The notes below the pieces were generated by a model. The model saw only the letters and a list, made by a program, of their open reading frames with translations. It was not told the DNA's origin and did no database searches. The position numbers were made by a program, and so were the translations under genes. DNA of 64,000 bases from Daedaleopsis sinensis (taxonomy: Eukaryota > Basidiomycota > Agaricomycetes > Polyporales > Polyporaceae), in contig CM066302.1 of assembly GCA_033807695.1 (NCBI GenBank), positions 4,807,033 to 4,871,032 of the forward strand, written 5' to 3'. This document shows positions 1-10,869 of the stretch, piece after piece (position 1 is the stretch's first letter; each line of letters begins with the position of its first letter).

Positions 1-32
1 AGGGGGCAGGCTTAGTCCTCCCTCCTGCATTC

Positions 33-3000
33 GTGTCCTCCCTCCAAGCTTCGTCTACGACGTCGGTCGGCCTGGGCCTCGGTCTTCGCGGCCGCACGCT
101 CACGATATCACACCCCGACTCCATTGCGCGCTCTGATCAAGCCGCATACGTGCCCCACAGCACCTCCTACCTGTCCTCGACGACAGTCCCCTGGCATGCA
201 TCTCGACCTCCGACCTCTCCGCTTGGGCGCAGCCTGGGCTCCGGTCTTCGCTCGCCGCTCGCATCTGCTCCTGCTCTGACCTCGACCCCGCCTCTCGACT
301 CCGCTAACACCGACATGGGCTCTGGTCCAGACCGCGTAGAAGCCCCCTCCCCGTCTGTCGCTCCTGGCGTGGGCTTTGGTCTTAACCAGACGACTCCGTC
401 TCCCATCTCCGTCTCCTCTCCCTCGTTCCCGTTCTCTCCGAATCCGCCCCCGGTTCCTCCAGATACCGAGCTTTCCGTGACTCCTATCGACATCGCTTTC
501 ATCGGCTCCCGACGCTTCCGCAAATTCGCGCGCAACAACCCTAGCTGCACGCTTTGGTACCATACGCTTGGCACCCCCGGGTACACGATCGCTGCAGCAA
601 GGCTCGACGCTGTGGCCGACGTTCCACCGCCACTCCCTGACCCTCCAATCTCCGACTCCCCGTCCACAGCACCAACTCCCGAGCCCCCGCCTTTACCCGA
701 CGACTTCCTCAAGCAGGTTCCTGAGAAATATCACGAGTACGCTTCGGTCTTCTCGCCTGTTGATGTCGAGAACCTCCCGCCTCACCGCGATGGGTTCGAC
801 ATGTCGATTGAGCTCAAGGACGGCAAGATCCCTCCTTTTGGTCCCCTCTATCACCTCTCCGCGCTCGAGCGTCAGACGCTCTTCGACTATGTCGAGGACA
901 ACCTGCGCAAGGGCTTCATCCGACGCTCGACATCCTCGGCAGCATCCCCCGTCCTGTTCGTTCGCAAAAAGACGGGTGAACTGCGCTTGTGCGTGGATTA
1001 CCGGGGTCTCAACGCAATCACGAAGAAGAATCGCTACCCCCTGCCGCTGATCGATGACCTCCTCGATCGCGTGCAAGGCTGTAAGGTCTTCTCAGTCATC
1101 GACCTCAAGAATGCGTTCAATCTGATACGCATTCGCGAGGGCGACGAGTGGAAGACCGCCTTCCGCACCCATCTCGGACTCTTTGAGCATACGGTCATGC
1201 CCTTTGGGCTGTCCAACACTCCCGGCACTTTTCAGGCTTACATCCAAGACACTCTCCGTGACCTGCTCGACGTTGTATGCGTCGTATACATTGACGACAT
1301 ACTAATCTTTTCTCGCACACAGGAAGAGCACGATGAGCATGTCAAGCTCGTACTCGAGCGGCTTCGCAGCGCTGATCTCTTCGCGAACACGAAGAAGTGC
1401 GAGTTCGACCGCTCCGAGGTTGAGTATCTCGGATACCTCATCGGAGCGGACGTCGTCAAGATGCACCCGCGCAAGCTCGAGACCATCTCGGACTGGCCGC
1501 CGCCGTCCTCTATCCGCGATGTGCAGTCATTCTTGGGATTCACTAACTTCTATCGCCGTTTTATAGACAACTACGCTCAGATCGTCGTGCCGCTCAACCA
1601 GCTCACTAAGAAGTCCGCGCGCGAAGGTCCATTTGTCCTCACTCCGCCCGCTGTTGACGCGTTTGACACGCTGAAGCACGCGTTCCTTGCATCTCCCGTC
1701 CTCCACCATTTCGACCCCCTCCTTCCGTGCACCCTTGCTACTGACGCGTCGGACTTTGCCATTGCAGGTGTCCTTCACCAGCCCGACGCGCACGGACTCC
1801 TGCACCCAGTAGCCTTCTTCTCGCGCAAGCTCTCCCTCGCCGAGATCAACTACGAAGTCTATGACAAGGAGCTCCTTGCGGTCGTCGAGTCATTCCGCGA
1901 CATGCGCGCGTGGCTCATCGGCACAGACACGCCTGTCTCCGTTGTGTCCGATCACAAGAATCTTGAGTATTTCATGACGTCGCGGGTCTTGAACCGCTGT
2001 CAAGCTCGATGGTCGATGTTCCTATCAGAGTTCAACTTCGTTCTCACTTACTCCCCAGGCCTGAAGAACCCCGCAGATGCTCCGTTTCGCCGTGCGGACT
2101 TCGCTCCTCGAGAGGGGGATGATGTCCTCCGCACGAACGAAAAAATTCTACTAACTTCTCGTCACACAGCTCCTCTCCATTCACAGACACCCTCCCCCAT
2201 CCGTGTCTCGTCATTCACAGCGCTGTCAGCGGACCACGCAGACTTTCAAGAACGCTACAAGCTGGCCATTGCGTCCGATCAAGAATGGCGCAACGCCATG
2301 GACCGCAGCAGCTCAGACTTCGTTGTCCAGGACAACCTGGTGTTTCATAACGGTCTGCTCTATGTCCCGTCCACAATGCGTGCTGATATTCTTCGTTCCC
2401 GCCACAATTCTCCCCTTGCAGGTCATCCAGGTCGCTGACGAACACTCACGTCCGTTCAGCGCGACTACTCGTGGCCAGGCATCTCGACCTACGTTCGCAA
2501 GTACGTCGCTACCTGCGACGTCTGCGGTAGAGTCAAGACACCTCGACACAAGCCCTTCGGGGTCTTCCAGCCTCTCGACATACCTCTCCGACCATGGCTC
2601 GCGTTGACCATGGACTTCATCGTCAAACTCCCCCGTTCGCACGGATACGACTCGATTTGGGTCGTGTGCGATCGATTAACTCAATACGCGCATTTCGTCC
2701 CATGCAACGAGACCCTGGACGCCCCCGGTCTCGCCTGGCTCTTCCTCGATCGCATCGTGCGATACCATGGAGTTCCCGACTCAATCGTCTCCGACCGGGG
2801 CCCGACATTCGTATCGGCGTTCTGGGTCGAGCTCTCCAAACACCTGCAGACCGAACTCAAGCATTCCACCGCTTACCACCCCCAGACCGACGGACTCACC
2901 GAGCGCACCAACCAAACGCTTGAGACCTACCTGCATGCGTATGTCTCGTACCAGCAGGACGACTGGGTCGATTACCTCCCGCTCGCTGAGTTTGCGTTCA

Positions 3001-3929
3001 ACAACGCGACCAACCTTTCCACCAATCAGACCCCCTTCTACGCCAACTACGCCTTCCACCCCTCGTTCGAGCCCCGTCTCGCCAACCCTGTCTCTGTTCC
3101 CGGTGCTGCAGACTTGGCCACACGCCTCGCGCGTCTTCACGACGAGCTGCGAGCCGAGCTCAAGCACGCACAGGAGCACCAAGCACGCTACTACAACAAG
3201 CACGTCTCTAACGCTCCTACCTACCAGCCGGGCGACCTCGTCTGGCTCCTCCGTCGCAACATCAAAACCACCCGTCCCTCCGACAAACTCGATCACCGCC
3301 GTCTTGGCCCCTTCCCAATCTCCTCCAAAATCTCCCCACTCGTTTATAAGCTCTCTCTTCCCTCCTTTCTCTCTCGTCTCCACCCCGTCTTCCATGTTTC
3401 ACTCCTTGAACCTTACCATATCTCATCTGACTTCCCGTCCGTCCCAGACCCCGTTCCATTCGGCCTCGCCGACGATCCCAACTCCGCCCTCTCCATAAAA
3501 GCCATACTCGACTCCCGGAAGCTCGGTCAGCGCTACGAGTACCTCGTTAGCTGGCAGGGCCTCTCCGACGACGAGAATTCATGGATTCCCCCCTCCGATT
3601 TCCCCCTCACTTCGAACGAGCTCCTCGAGCGCTTTCATCGCCGACATCCACACGCTCCGCGCCCTCCACACTCCTTGTTTAATCGTTCTGCCGAGCCTGT
3701 GTCTACTGAAAATTCTTCTTCTTCTCTACAGGTACCGTTGTCCTCATCCGCCGCCGCTCCGTCCTGTCCACGCTCCTCCGCGATCCCTCCCGCTGCACCT
3801 CGTCCGCGCTCACCGCTGCCCATCCGAGAAGACCCTCGTGCCTTCTACACCCTGCCGTCGCAGACAACGCTCTGTTCCGGACGTGTCTCGCGACCGCCAC
3901 CAGCCGCGGACGCGACGTGGTCCAGGTGA
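33..3929 (+). pseudogene. Gypsy A pol polyprotein, one in-frame stop
   Basis: One reading frame runs from the window start to 3929, broken only by a TGA at 2436-2438. Numbering from 33, a Pro/Ser-rich linker precedes the reverse transcriptase (about residues 260-440), whose catalytic Tyr-Ile-Asp-Asp is at residues 419-422. RNase H follows (TDASDFAIAG, then YDKELLAVV and SDHKNLEYF). The integrase HHCC zinc finger spans the stop codon. The integrase core has Asp in TMDFIVK, Asp in VSDRGPTF and Glu in DGLTERTNQ. Near the C-terminus ILDSRKLGQRYEYLVSWQGL is a chromodomain, which in this family directs integration to marked chromatin. The stop lies between the His and Cys pairs of the zinc finger, so translation would lose the whole integrase core. 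Position 33 is merely the first ATG in the window, not the natural start. Confidence 0.93.
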
Positions 3930-4088
3930 TGAGACTGGACATGTCACATGCGTCGGGCTGGTCGCATGTCTGCCTCGAGGTGCTGCCAGAACGCTGGAGA
4001 CTCATGCGCAGTTCGTCGTGCCGCGTGTTCGCCCCGAATGCCGCAGCCTGAGATAGCTGGGGTTCGCGCGCGAGCGTCGCGCACTCCC

Positions 4089-4103
4089 TTGAGGAGGAGG
4101 CAG
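4089..4103 (+). other. Polypurine tract of Gypsy A
   Basis: TTGAGGAGGAGGCAG immediately precedes the TGTAACG start of the 3' LTR. In LTR retrotransposons this tract primes plus-strand DNA synthesis. Confidence 0.8.
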
Positions 4104-4453
4104 TGTAACGACTCACGTCGATACACGAGCCCTCAACGGTTCCGGCTTCGGCCACGGTCTCTCGTAGGTAGCGATCTGGACTCTTAGATTAGATTAGATA
4201 TTCCCTTTTGTAGTAGCTATCTTTACTAGCGAATCTCTCCCTCTGCCACCATCATCCCGACGCCCGCTCCCGCTCCTTTCCTCGTCCTTCGTTCCAGCTA
4301 GTTTCAGTAGATCGACTTATATATGCAGACTCTCTCCTGTACCTATTTCTCTTGTCTGACCAACACCAGTACTTTCCGCCCCAGCTTGTCTCCTGCTCGC
4401 CTGCTCGCCGCCGAACACGTTCCCCGACTTGCCCTCGCCCGCGGATCGTTACA
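4104..4453 (+). repeat. 3' LTR of Gypsy A (350 bp)
   Basis: The ends are a perfect 7-bp inverted pair, TGTAACG and CGTTACA. A TATA-like stretch (cttatatatgc, around 4316) lies inside, as expected for the U3 promoter. Flanking evidence is the polypurine tract on the left and an abrupt switch into Gypsy B coding sequence on the right. Confidence 0.88.
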
Positions 4454-4542
4454 GTCCTCTTCCCCCTATGTGTCCCCTTCGTTCCTCGCTCCAAAGGCTG
4501 CCCCCCCCCCTGCTTCACCCAAATGGGTTAACAACTACAGAA
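4454..4542 (+). mobile_element. Left stub of Gypsy element B (89 bp of RT)
   Basis: In frame it reads SPSFLAPKAAPP followed by SPKWVNNYR, the conserved start of a Ty3/Gypsy reverse transcriptase (compare FLIPKSDPTAK and WVNDYRQLN in element C at 14.47 kb). It is squeezed between the 3' LTR of Gypsy A and the 5' LTR of the Copia element. Its continuation is at 10865. The rest of the 5' part of B must lie left of Gypsy A, outside the window. Confidence 0.85.
4538..4542. other. Target-site duplication, left (cagaa)
   Basis: Five bases directly before the Copia 5' LTR, repeated directly after the 3' LTR at 10865-10869. Five-base duplications are usual for LTR-retrotransposon integrases. Confidence 0.9.
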
Positions 4543-4881
4543 TATTGGAGCACAAGCCGTCTGCCAATAGGCTCGATCTCGCCCGGACACCAGCTCCGAG
4601 TACGATACTGCCTCGGACTCACTTCCCATGCATTCTATTCGTCCATCTTCCCATCTCCCGCTTGCTTACACCGCTGTCCCGCTGCGTTTCATGCTTACCG
4701 CGCACGAGAGCGCCTACGATACCTTTTATGGTATTAACTCAGCGCTCTATGTTTTTCCTCAGATATACTCGCTCCCGCTCGTTCTTTTCCCCTCAGTCTT
4801 GCCCACTCATCGTGTGCTGCATACTGAGGGACTGGGTCTTACTCCCACAGATCGATGCCCATCAGCTGCACAACTACGTTA
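4543..4881 (+). repeat. Copia 5' LTR (339 bp)
   Basis: Starts TATTGGAGCACAAGCC and ends CAACTACGTTA, directly followed by the primer-binding site. It is equal in length to the 3' LTR and about 95 percent identical by eye. The usual TG start appears changed to TA. Confidence 0.93.
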
Positions 4882-4898
4882 GGTTATGAGCCCTGCGC
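4882..4898 (+). other. Copia primer-binding site (initiator tRNA-Met anticodon arm)
   Basis: GGTTATGAGCCCTGCGC starts on the first base after the 5' LTR. Its reverse complement, GCGCAGGGCTCATAACC, is the anticodon arm of eukaryotic initiator tRNA-Met, with the CAT anticodon in the middle, rather than a tRNA 3' end. An internal or half-tRNA primer of this kind is known for Drosophila copia and yeast Ty5. Confidence 0.88.
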
Positions 4899-4998
4899 TT
4901 TAGCAATGTAACCTACAAGACTCCAAGCGTAACACGCCCGTTCCTCTCCGTCCGCCCTCCGCTTCCTCCCTATTCAGTTCCGCCGCTAGCCGCCGAAC

Positions 4999-7900
4999 AT
5001 GTCAGCCAACGCCGCTGCTGGCACGTTCACTAGCACTCCGTCGCTCACCGATTTTATCCACGCCGTCGACAAGCTCGAGTCACAAGGGAAGAACTGGATT
5101 GTATTCGAGCAAACATTCATGCTTGCAGTGAAACAAAAGGATGTCTGGGGGCATTTCAGTGGTACGTCCAAGTGCCCTGCTCCTGCCGATCCCGCTGCCC
5201 CGACAGACCCCAAAATGAAGGCCATCGCTGCCTGGGAGAAGACCGAGGCCCTCGCCGCATATCTGCTCATGCTCAAGCTCGCTGCCGTCACCTACGCTAA
5301 ACACAAGCGTAAGGGCACAGTCGCGGCTATGTGGGCCGCGATTGTCGCGGAATTCTCCCACAAATCACTCATCCAGCGATGGAATCTATGCCGCGAATTC
5401 CTCAATATGAAGTCCAATCCTTCCGCCAATCTACACTCCAAATACGACCGCCTTCGCATGATATATGAAGATCTCATCACTTAAGGAGTCAACATTACGG
5501 ATTCAGAGTACGCCTCTGTCATCATCTCTTTCTTGCCTCCCTCCCTTTCCGCTTTCATCTCGCAATTAACCGCGCAGATGAAAATCTCCGCGCACGCCCC
5601 TGCTCTCGCCTCCGCCGCTTCTGGGTCCGCCACCACCACGCCTCTGTCCACAGACAAACTGGCGATCGACCCCGATCTTATGATTGAACTCGTACTTGAA
5701 GAGTACAATCGCCGGGAAGTCGAGAAGGCGACGAAGGGAAAGGGCAAGGACTCGGGCATTGCCACCAGCATCCACTCAACCGAAAAGCCGAAGAACCATC
5801 GGCAACAGCCGCAGCAGCAGCAGCGTTGCAACGGTCGCGGCCACGGTCCACAGAAGCCCGTAGGGGTTTGCTGGAACTGCAACGGCCACGGTCATAAGAA
5901 AGACCAGCGTATGAGCCTGAAGGCAGCCGCCAAGGGCAACGGCAATGGCAAGGACGCTGCACGTTCGAACCAACCTCCGAAGCCCACTGCTGGAGCTGCG
6001 AACCTCGCATCCAGTGCCCGGATCGAGGAGTACACCGGCGCGTGGTCCGCTATGCTTGTCCCGCTTGTCACAGCAACCGATTCGGATTCCGAACGATCCG
6101 ACGCCGCAGACGAGACCGCCTGGTCGTCCGCCGGCGACTCTGTTTATACGGAGCTCACGGAACGGTCGGAGGACTCGATGCCATCCCTCCAGACCGCCTC
6201 TGACGTGTCGTCCCAGGGTGCTGCTCCAGATGAAGACCCTGTCGCCCCCGCACCCCTACCTATGCCTGAACGCTTAGAGCATGTCTCTAACTGGCTCGCA
6301 ACACGTCCGACTGACGACTCTGTCCAGGACAACGTAGCTGCATCGCTCCACACAGCTGGTCCTCGTCCGGACGCTTCCGCCGCCCTCACGCCTCTCACCG
6401 CTCATGTCGCCATGAATCATGTCGCCGACCCGTACGACTCTGGCGCCTCGCATCACATGTCCCCTTTCGTTAACGATTTCGCTGTGTTTACAGAGACCGC
6501 CCCCCGCTCGCTCAATGCTGCTAACCGACAGCAGTTCCAAGCCCTTGGAATTGGCGTAATGGTCATCCCGGTGCCCAACGCCCCTGCTGACGTCTCGTAC
6601 ATGCGCCTCACCGACACCCTCTACACTCCGGACCTCGGCTTCAACCTGATCTCTATAGGTCGAATCGATGACGCTGGCTACACCGCTACGTTCTCTGGTG
6701 GGACCTGTGTTATCACGGACCCCACCGGGAGACCTGTCGGCAACATACCGAAGGATCGCGGGCTCTATATGGTGACCTGTGAATGTGAGCCTACTTCAGC
6801 TGCCCACGCCACTGCGCCTGCCGTCAATCGACTCATGGAGATGGACGCCCACCGCCGTTTCAGACACATTCCCGTTCGTGCGATCCGAGAACTCATCTTG
6901 AAGGAGTTCATCTCAGGCATCGAACTCGTCAAGTATGACGAGGAGCAGACGTGCGATGCGTGCGTCCGCGCGAAGTCCACACGGAAGCCAGTTCCTGCAA
7001 CGCGTGAAGGGACACGTGCAGAGGAGCTTGGGGAGGAAGTCCATTCGGACTTGTGGGGCCATCGCAGGTAGTGACTCTTGGCAGGTGCAAGTATTATATC
7101 ACCTTTACGGATGATAAATCGAGGTTTACGGTGCTCTACCTCCTGCGCCAGAAGAGCGAATCGTTCGACTTGTTCAAGGCCTTTGAAGCATGGCTCGAGA
7201 ACCACCTCAGCGCACGTGTCAAGTTCCATAACACGGATCGTGGCGGTGAGTACCCCTCGGACGAGTTCAAGACCCACCTCGAACAGCGTGGTATCATGCA
7301 GAAGCTCTCGGTTCACGACACGCACGAGGAGGCAGGTGTTTCGGAACACCTGAACCGGACGCTGATGGAGAAGGTCCGCACGATGCTCATCGCGTCCGGA
7401 CAGCCTCACTACCTGTCGGGTGAGGCAGTCGTGCACGCCGTTTGGCTCAAAAACCGCACCTCAACGAAGGCCCTCGGAGGCCATACCCCATTCGAGGTCG
7501 CGACCGGCAAGATCCCTGACATGCGAGGAGTTCCTGAGTGGGGCTCTCAGGTCTGGGTTCACAGCACGACCAATGGGAAGGTCGGCGATCGCGCGAAGCC
7601 TGCGCGATGGCTCGAATTCGACGCGCAAAGCAAGGGCCATCGCATCTACTGGCCCGAGCAGCGCGCCGTTACTGTAGAGCGCAACATGCGGTTCATGCAA
7701 CCCGCCATGTCTCCCCTACCTCCGGATGACCTCGTCCAGCTTGAGGGGGAACAAGAGCCGCAGCTCCAAGCTGGAGAGTCGTCGGACGTCGAGGAGACCT
7801 CTGACTCCGATGCAGAGGACACGACCCCGCGCCCTGGAGCCGATTCCATCGAGCACCCGCCTGCCCCGGTCGAGCAACTGCCCGCACCTGCTGCTCTTGC

Positions 7901-10513
7901 TACTCGCCTGACCCACGCACGCAACCCATCGGCACGCATGTGCGACATCCTGTCCGGAAAAGATGCTGACGTAGGGCTTCCTCGTGGAGTTCAGGCTCCT
8001 TCGGAGGGTGTTGAACCGCCTGCAGAGCCTATTGATGGGATGGCTATGGTGGCCAAGATGGCTGAGGAGGAGGGTATCGACCCGCTGATGGGGTAACTCT
8101 GGGTCGCTGGGTGAAACACACACCCAAACGAGCAGGAGATAAGCTACCTAGTAGGGTGCGAGGTGGAGAACAGGTTCCCGGTGTAGTCGCTCTTCTTCAC
8201 GTAGCCAGTCGACGATAGACAAGGAAGTTGAGCAACTTCAGATGGAAGTCAAGCAACTTCCGAGGGTGAGGCTGCTCTGCTAGAGAAGATTGAAGACTAG
8301 TGGTCTTCAATTGAGTGTCGCCTGGATGATTCTTGGACTCGGACTCGATCTCTGGAGCTACTGCGCTACATTGCTGGGCTGCAATCCCGCCGTCTTATAT
8401 ACTGTACAAACCGTCGTCAAATAAGCTACAACTATCATACCAATCGTCCAATCATAGGAAACCCTGCTCCTCCCACGCTCACGTCGCGATCCTCCTCTTC
8501 CGAACCCCTACGGCGCACTCCGGTGGTTAGGTAGGTGTTTGCACCGAGCCTATCACGTCGCCGCTCGACTTGCATCCGCGGTCACGAGAGTGCTTAGTCT
8601 TGTGGCGCTTCACCCCGTGATCGCATCTGTCGCCCATCCGCTCATCTTCATAGGCCTCGGAAGGCCGTCCCCCTCACTCCCTTGCCTTCCGTGCCTCTTC
8701 CGACGACCTTCGTACCAATTGCTGGGCTCCGTGGCGGTCGCCTAGATCAGACCCTCGATCGATCGCCTCCTCTGTCCTGGCTAGAGCTCTGGTGACCTCG
8801 GTTAACCGCCGGCAGCTCGGCATCGACTCCTTCGACCCTTGGAATGGCATGTCCCCGTGCTCGCTCCTTCGGTAGTCGCTTGCCTTCCTTGTGAAGCCGC
8901 TCGTCTTCATGCTGCGTGAATTGACTGAATGACGCGAATAGTGATGGGCTGCGCGGAGTTTCCGGGGCCTAGCTGGTCCTGAGGCTCATCACCGCGATCG
9001 CTCGCTGAAGCAATGCGCCGTCCGGAGTGGCCTCGATGGAAGGAGGCGATGGAGGAGGAGATGCGTGCTCTTGAGGCACACAAGACATGGGTGCTCGAAC
9101 GGCCCCCCTCGGATGCGAACATCGTCATCTGTCGCTTGGTGTTTACGTGAAGAAGGACGCCTCCGGGACAGTCTATCGCTACCGAGCATGTCTCGTCGCC
9201 TGTGGGTTCTCCCAAATTCCCGGTGTCGATTTCTTCAACACGTACGCGCCAGTCGCAAAGACTGCGTCCATCCGCACGGTCCTAGCTTTCGCCGCAAGCC
9301 ATGACTTCGAAGTGCACCAGCTCGATGTCAAGAGCGCATACCTGAACGGTGAGTTTGAAGAAAACGAAGTGATTTGGATGTTGGTCCCGCCAGGAACCGA
9401 TCTCACCGCCGACAAGGCGATCGCGCTCCGTCTGCTACGCCCGCTCTACGGCTTGAAGCAGAGCGCGAGGTACTGGCACAAAAAGCTCTTGTGCGTGCTG
9501 CAGGAGAAGCTTGACACGTCGCAGTGCAACATTGATCAGGCTGTGTTCTTCCAAGTGCGCAATGCTAACCTCATCGTGATTGTAGTGCACGTCGACGACT
9601 TGACAGTCGTCGCCTCGACGCTCGCAATCATTCGTGAGGTCAAGGACAAGTTGCAACAGGTATTCGAGATATCGGATGAAGGCGAGATCCACTAGATCCT
9701 CGGATTCGCCGTCGAACGCGATCGCCCCAACCGTTCGCTCTCGCTCTCGCAGACCGCGTACATTGACTCGATCGTACGTCGCTATGGTCTCGAGGACGCG
9801 AAGCCCGTCTCGACACCTATGGACCCCCACACCACATTGTCGAATGTGCAGTCTCCCTCACCACCGCCAACATTGCAGAGATGCGCAATGTCCCGTACCG
9901 TGAGGCAGTAGGCTCGCTCATGTACGCCTCCCTCAGAACGCGCCCAGACATAATGTACGCGGTGTCCGTACTCTCTCGCTACTTGGATAACCCTGGACGC
10001 GCTCATTGGGACGCCGTCCGCCGCGTCCTGCGCTACCTCAAAGGAACCCGACTCCTGCGACTGACGTACGGCGGCATATCTCTCGATCTCGTCGGGTACA
10101 CCGACACCGACGGCTCAATGCACGAAGATCGCAAGGCCGTCTCCGGGTATGCCTTCCTCATCGACAGCAGTGCTGTGTCATGGAGTTCCAAACGCCAGGA
10201 TCTCATCTCGCTCCCGACAACCAAATTTGAGTTTGTGGGCATCACACACGCGACGAAGGAAGCCCTCTGGCTTCGCTCGCTCATCGGTCAAGTGTTCGAG
10301 CCTTTCACCGGGCCCACACCGCTCAACTCAGACAACCAGTCCGCCATCGCCCTCGCCCGCGATCATCAATACCACGCCCGAACAAAACATATCGATATTC
10401 GTTTTCATTTCGTCCGCTGGATCATTGAGGAGAAGAAGATCCAACTCATATACTGCCCGACTGACGACATGGTCGCCGACGTGTTCACCAAGGCCCTTCG
10501 GGTCTGCGCCTAG
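4999..10513 (+). pseudogene. Copia gag-pol polyprotein, multiply disrupted
   Basis: Gag starts at 4999. A TAA at 5482-5484 interrupts it, and the same frame continues to 7071. A gag zinc knuckle near 5871 reads CWNCNGHGH but has Arg where the last Cys belongs. The protease carries YDSGASHHM. The GAG-pre-integrase zinc region ends CDACVRAK. A frameshift near 7055 leads into the integrase (HSDLWG, NTDRGGEY, EEAGVSEHLNR supply the DDE residues), which runs to 8096. After the insertion at 8093-8941 come the RT (QLDVKSAYLNGEF, then VVHVDDLTVV) with a frameshift near 9140, a TAG at 9693-9695, a further frameshift near 9850, and RNase H (9881-10513, including DNQSAIALA and RTKHIDIRFHF). It cannot make a full-length product. 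Confidence 0.93.
8093..8941. mobile_element. Unclassified ~849-bp insertion inside Copia pol
   Basis: The Copia frame stops abruptly at 8088-8096 and resumes at 8944. The 7-bp sequence tgatggg is present at both 8086-8092 and 8942-8948. Removing the intervening segment with one copy joins the two reading frames (PLMG to CAEFPG, then SLAEAMRRPEWPRW). It has no long ORF, no obvious terminal inverted repeat and no TG...CA ends. A TATA-like tcttatatactg lies at about 8392. It could be a SINE-like or other non-autonomous element, or a degenerate solo LTR. Confidence 0.6.
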
Positions 10514-10514
10514 C

Positions 10515-10525
10515 TTGAGGGGGAG
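10515..10525 (+). other. Copia polypurine tract
   Basis: TTGAGGGGGAG directly abuts the 3' LTR and follows the RNase H stop codon (TAG at 10511-10513). Confidence 0.85.
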
Positions 10526-10864
10526 TATTGGAGCACAAGCCGGCTGCCAATAGGCTCGACCTCGCCCGGACACCCGCTCCGAGTACGATACTGCCTCGGA
10601 CTCACTTCCCATGCATTCTATTCGTCCATCTCCCCATCTCCCGCTTGCTTACACCGCCGTCCCGCTGTGTTTCATGCTTACCGTGCACGAGAGCGCCTAC
10701 TCAGCCTTTTATGGTATTAACTTAGCGCTCTATGTTTTTCCTCAGATAAACTCGCACCCGCTCGTTCTTTTCCCCCCAGTCTTGCCCACTCATCGTGTGC
10801 TGCATACTGAGGGACTGTGTCTTACTCTTACAGATCGATGCCCATCAGCTGCACAACTACGTTA
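10526..10864 (+). repeat. Copia 3' LTR (339 bp)
   Basis: Begins TATTGGAGCACAAGCC and ends CAACTACGTTA, like the 5' copy, and is followed by the right-hand target duplicate. About 18 differences separate the two LTRs, four of them clustered at one site. Confidence 0.93.
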
Positions 10865-10869
10865 CAGAA
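10865..10869. other. Target-site duplication, right (cagaa)
   Basis: Matches 4538-4542. The two copies bracket the Copia element and prove that it inserted as one unit into Gypsy B. Confidence 0.9.

Larger units (their letters stand above)
1..4453 (+). mobile_element. Ty3/Gypsy chromovirus element A (5' end outside window)
   Basis: LTR retrotransposon read from inside its coding region to its 3' LTR. The domain order RT, RNase H, integrase, chromodomain identifies the Ty3/Gypsy (chromovirus) lineage. Gag, most of the protease and the 5' LTR lie to the left of the window. A purine-rich tract at 4089-4103 directly abuts a 350-bp LTR that begins TGTAACG and ends CGTTACA. After the LTR the sequence changes abruptly into the reverse transcriptase of a different Gypsy element (B), so A is inserted in B. 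The left target-site duplicate is not visible; the candidate on the right is gtcct at 4454-4458. Confidence 0.93.
4543..10864 (+). mobile_element. Complete Ty1/Copia element nested in Gypsy B
   Basis: Two 339-bp LTRs (4543-4881 and 10526-10864) flank a primer-binding site, gag-pol and a polypurine tract. The 5-bp target duplication cagaa is at 4538-4542 and 10865-10869. Deleting the element and one copy of cagaa rejoins the Gypsy B reading frame exactly (NYR then MLNANTIPD). By eye the LTRs differ at about 18 of 339 positions (roughly 5 percent), so insertion is not recent. The order gag, protease, integrase, RT, RNase H is diagnostic of Copia. The coding region is broken in several places and carries a further insertion at 8093-8941. 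Confidence 0.95.

Noticed and set aside
33..712. Minus-strand ORFs opposite the Gypsy A linker (108-563 and 167-712)
   Set aside because: They are antisense shadows of the Pro/Ser-rich coding strand with no independent support.
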